Of a DNA stretch of 64,000 bases, positions 62,857 to 64,000 are shown in pieces. How positions within the stretch are numbered: position 1 is the first letter of the stretch; the number at the start of each line of letters is the position of its first letter. The DNA comes from UBA1413 sp037447215. Its GTDB lineage: Bacteria; Bacteroidota; Bacteroidia; Bacteroidales; Prolixibacteraceae. Both the position numbers and the translations under genes were made by a program. The notes beneath the pieces were generated by a model that did no database searches, was not told the origin of the DNA, and saw nothing but the letters and a program-made list of their open reading frames with translations. The stretch lies in the NCBI GenBank assembly GCA_037447215.1, contig JBBIHB010000002.1, forward strand, positions 62,001-126,000. The letters are read 5' to 3'.

Positions 62857-63802
62857 TTAGATGGACAGATTTATATCTCTGGCAAAACCACGGATATACC
62901 TGGCAGCCTGGTTATATTCCTCAGCCGTTTTAAGATGTTCGAGCATTAAGGGAATATTTTCGAGTTTTGCCACTTCGCTGAGATAAACTTTGTAATCGAG
63001 ATAACCTGTTCCGGGTAAAACTTCGATAAGCTGAGGAAGATCGGTGCCTTCAATGATTGAAACATCTTTGGCATGACAGCTTTTTATGTATTTCCCCAAC
63101 TTTCGGAATGAGTCTTTTATCATATCACTGTTTTTGTATAATATCTGAGGACTTACCACCCAGTTTACGGGGTCGAGGTGAACAGCAAACCTTTCTCGTT
63201 CGATTGCTTTAATCAACTCCAGGTAATTATCAGCCGAATCTGGATATGTCCAGGGCNNNNNNNNNNAAAGCTTCGAGGGTATAATATGTATTTTTCGGTT
63301 TGACAGCATCTATAATTTTCCGCGTGGTTTCCACAATCAGGTCAAAAGTATCTTGCGTAAGGTTATCCGGATGTGGTCCTGCCCAATGTTTTACATTTCG
63401 CGAGCCACTTATGTTAACACAGCATTTTGAACCAATCCTTTCGGCCAGGTGGAGCGAAACAATATTTTTTTCCAATGCTGCTTTGGCGGTAGTTTCATCA
63501 GGGCTGATGGGATTGCTCCACGCTCCCACTTCAGCAATAATAATATTGTTCCGTTCAGCTGCAAGTCTGTATGCATCCACAAGCGAACCTTCGGCTTCCG
63601 GTCCAACAGGGCAATAGGCCGCTGTGTAGCCTGATTTTTTTAAAACTCTGACCCATTCGTCGGGATTGGCATATTTTTCAAAGAGGGGTGCACCTAAACG
63701 GATATTTTTTCCGGATGACCCAAAACTTTTCAGGTTCAATGGGTTAACCATCAGGCCAAAAGCGGCAGTATTAACTGTTTTTATAAAATTCCGGCGCTTC
63801 AT
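62857..63802 (-). CDS. Tat-exported sugar isomerase/epimerase-like protein (interrupted by assembly gap)
   Basis: A twin-arginine-type signal (RRNFIKTVNTAAFG) starts at ATG 63802. The TIM-barrel follows: IIIAEVGAWSNP, KNTYYTLEA before the gap, and PWTYPDSADNYLELIKAI after it, with HLDPVNWV, KSCHAKDV and PLMLEHL supplying metal ligands. The N-run at 63257-63266 splits the gene into two frames. If the ten N are removed the frame closes as TLEALPWTYPDS, which reads like the family's TLEPMPW, so the gene is probably intact. It heads the transcript with the beta-helix and GH16 genes. Confidence 0.85.
63257..63266. other. Assembly gap (10 N)
   Basis: The run of ten N is a placeholder. A gap length that is a multiple of three, including zero, restores the reading frame of the gene around it; ten does not. 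Confidence 0.9.
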
Positions 63803-63899
63803 AACTCTATTGGTTTTCTGAGGCAGCAAGTTAATCAGAAATGGGGAAATACAATGCCAATACAGATGAACATTTCATTCATTTTTGTGTCCTATTTGC

Positions 63900-64000
63900 A
63901 TGAAAACATTCGTATTTATATTGACATTAATAATTCCGGTTATGAGTTTACAAGCACAGGAACCTGAAAAGCAATTTCGTAAGTTGAATGCATTAGAGGA
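63900..64000 (+). CDS. Exported protein, N-terminal part only
   Basis: ATG 63900 opens a signal peptide (TFVFILTLIIPVMSLQA) followed by QEPEKQFRKLNALE and runs off the window. The cleavage site after LQA is likely. Too little is present to name a family. It is divergent from the isomerase-like gene, 97 bases from its start codon. Confidence 0.6.
   Translation, partial: MKTFVFILTLIIPVMSLQAQEPEKQFRKLNALE

Noticed and set aside
1..64000. CRISPR array, insertion sequence, prophage, tRNA or rRNA genes
   Set aside because: I found no spaced direct repeats, transposase, integrase, phage structural genes or tRNA/rRNA-like sequence.

Overview
The window reads as chromosomal DNA of a Bacteroidota member, most likely of the Bacteroidales/Marinilabiliales type. 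The evidence is a SecA of about 1,100 residues with the N-terminal coiled insertion of that phylum, an E1 alpha-beta fused 2-oxo-acid dehydrogenase, DUF4422 and GH16/GH5/GH29 proteins, SPII lipoproteins, and several promoters of the TTG-N19-TAnnTTTG type used by the Bacteroidota housekeeping sigma factor. Genus and species cannot be read from it. A run of ten N at 63257-63266 shows that this is a scaffolded draft assembly.

Layout. 1-5301: 3' end of a lipid kinase, a relic of sfsA, then secA and lgt. 5303-15505: envelope genes, namely two paralogous lipoproteins, a von Willebrand-like membrane protein, an M28 aminopeptidase with PDZ domain, a large HExxH/beta-propeller/beta-barrel protein and a membrane metallophosphoesterase. 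15506-16482: an extremely AT-rich stretch (about 12% G+C over 15721-16080) leading to an XRE regulator with a near-leaderless promoter. 16649-23494: pyrK-pyrD, the E2 and fused E1 of a 2-oxo-acid dehydrogenase, flavodoxin, mgsA and an anchorless TonB C-terminal protein. 23623-34007: TPR protein, gyrA, clpC, a Cache-HAMP-SpoIIE phosphatase, fabG and a sirtuin. 34044-36469: three glycan-assembly genes. 36493-42773: mnmE, a Tat-exported GH5 enzyme, ftcD, two tiny genes, a DoxX-like protein and ung. 42940-46029: an unknown exported protein, a broken formylglycine-generating-enzyme gene and dapL. 46080-52598: a tetR-tolC-MFP-RND efflux operon ending in a P-II-like gene. 52793-57745: mostly gene remains (a Na+/Ca2+ antiporter, a GH29 fucosidase and a GH74/BNR-type protein) around an intact carboxyltransferase/biotin-carrier pair. 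57832-63802: two exported sugar isomerase-like proteins, a lipoprotein, a GH16 beta-glucanase and a beta-helix protein. A new secreted-protein gene begins at 63900.

The striking theme is gene decay. At least five pseudogenes are visible (sfsA, an FGE-type gene, the antiporter, GH29 and GH74-like). Three of them belong to polysaccharide or sulfated-glycan use and sit close to intact GH16, beta-helix and TIM-barrel genes. This suggests a lineage losing part of its glycan repertoire. I found no CRISPR array, insertion sequence, tRNA or rRNA, and no clearly new defence or metabolic system. The best candidates for follow-up are the HExxH-propeller-barrel protein, the P-II-like gene at the end of the efflux operon, the AT-rich regulatory block at 15.5-16.1 kb and the decayed glycan-use loci.
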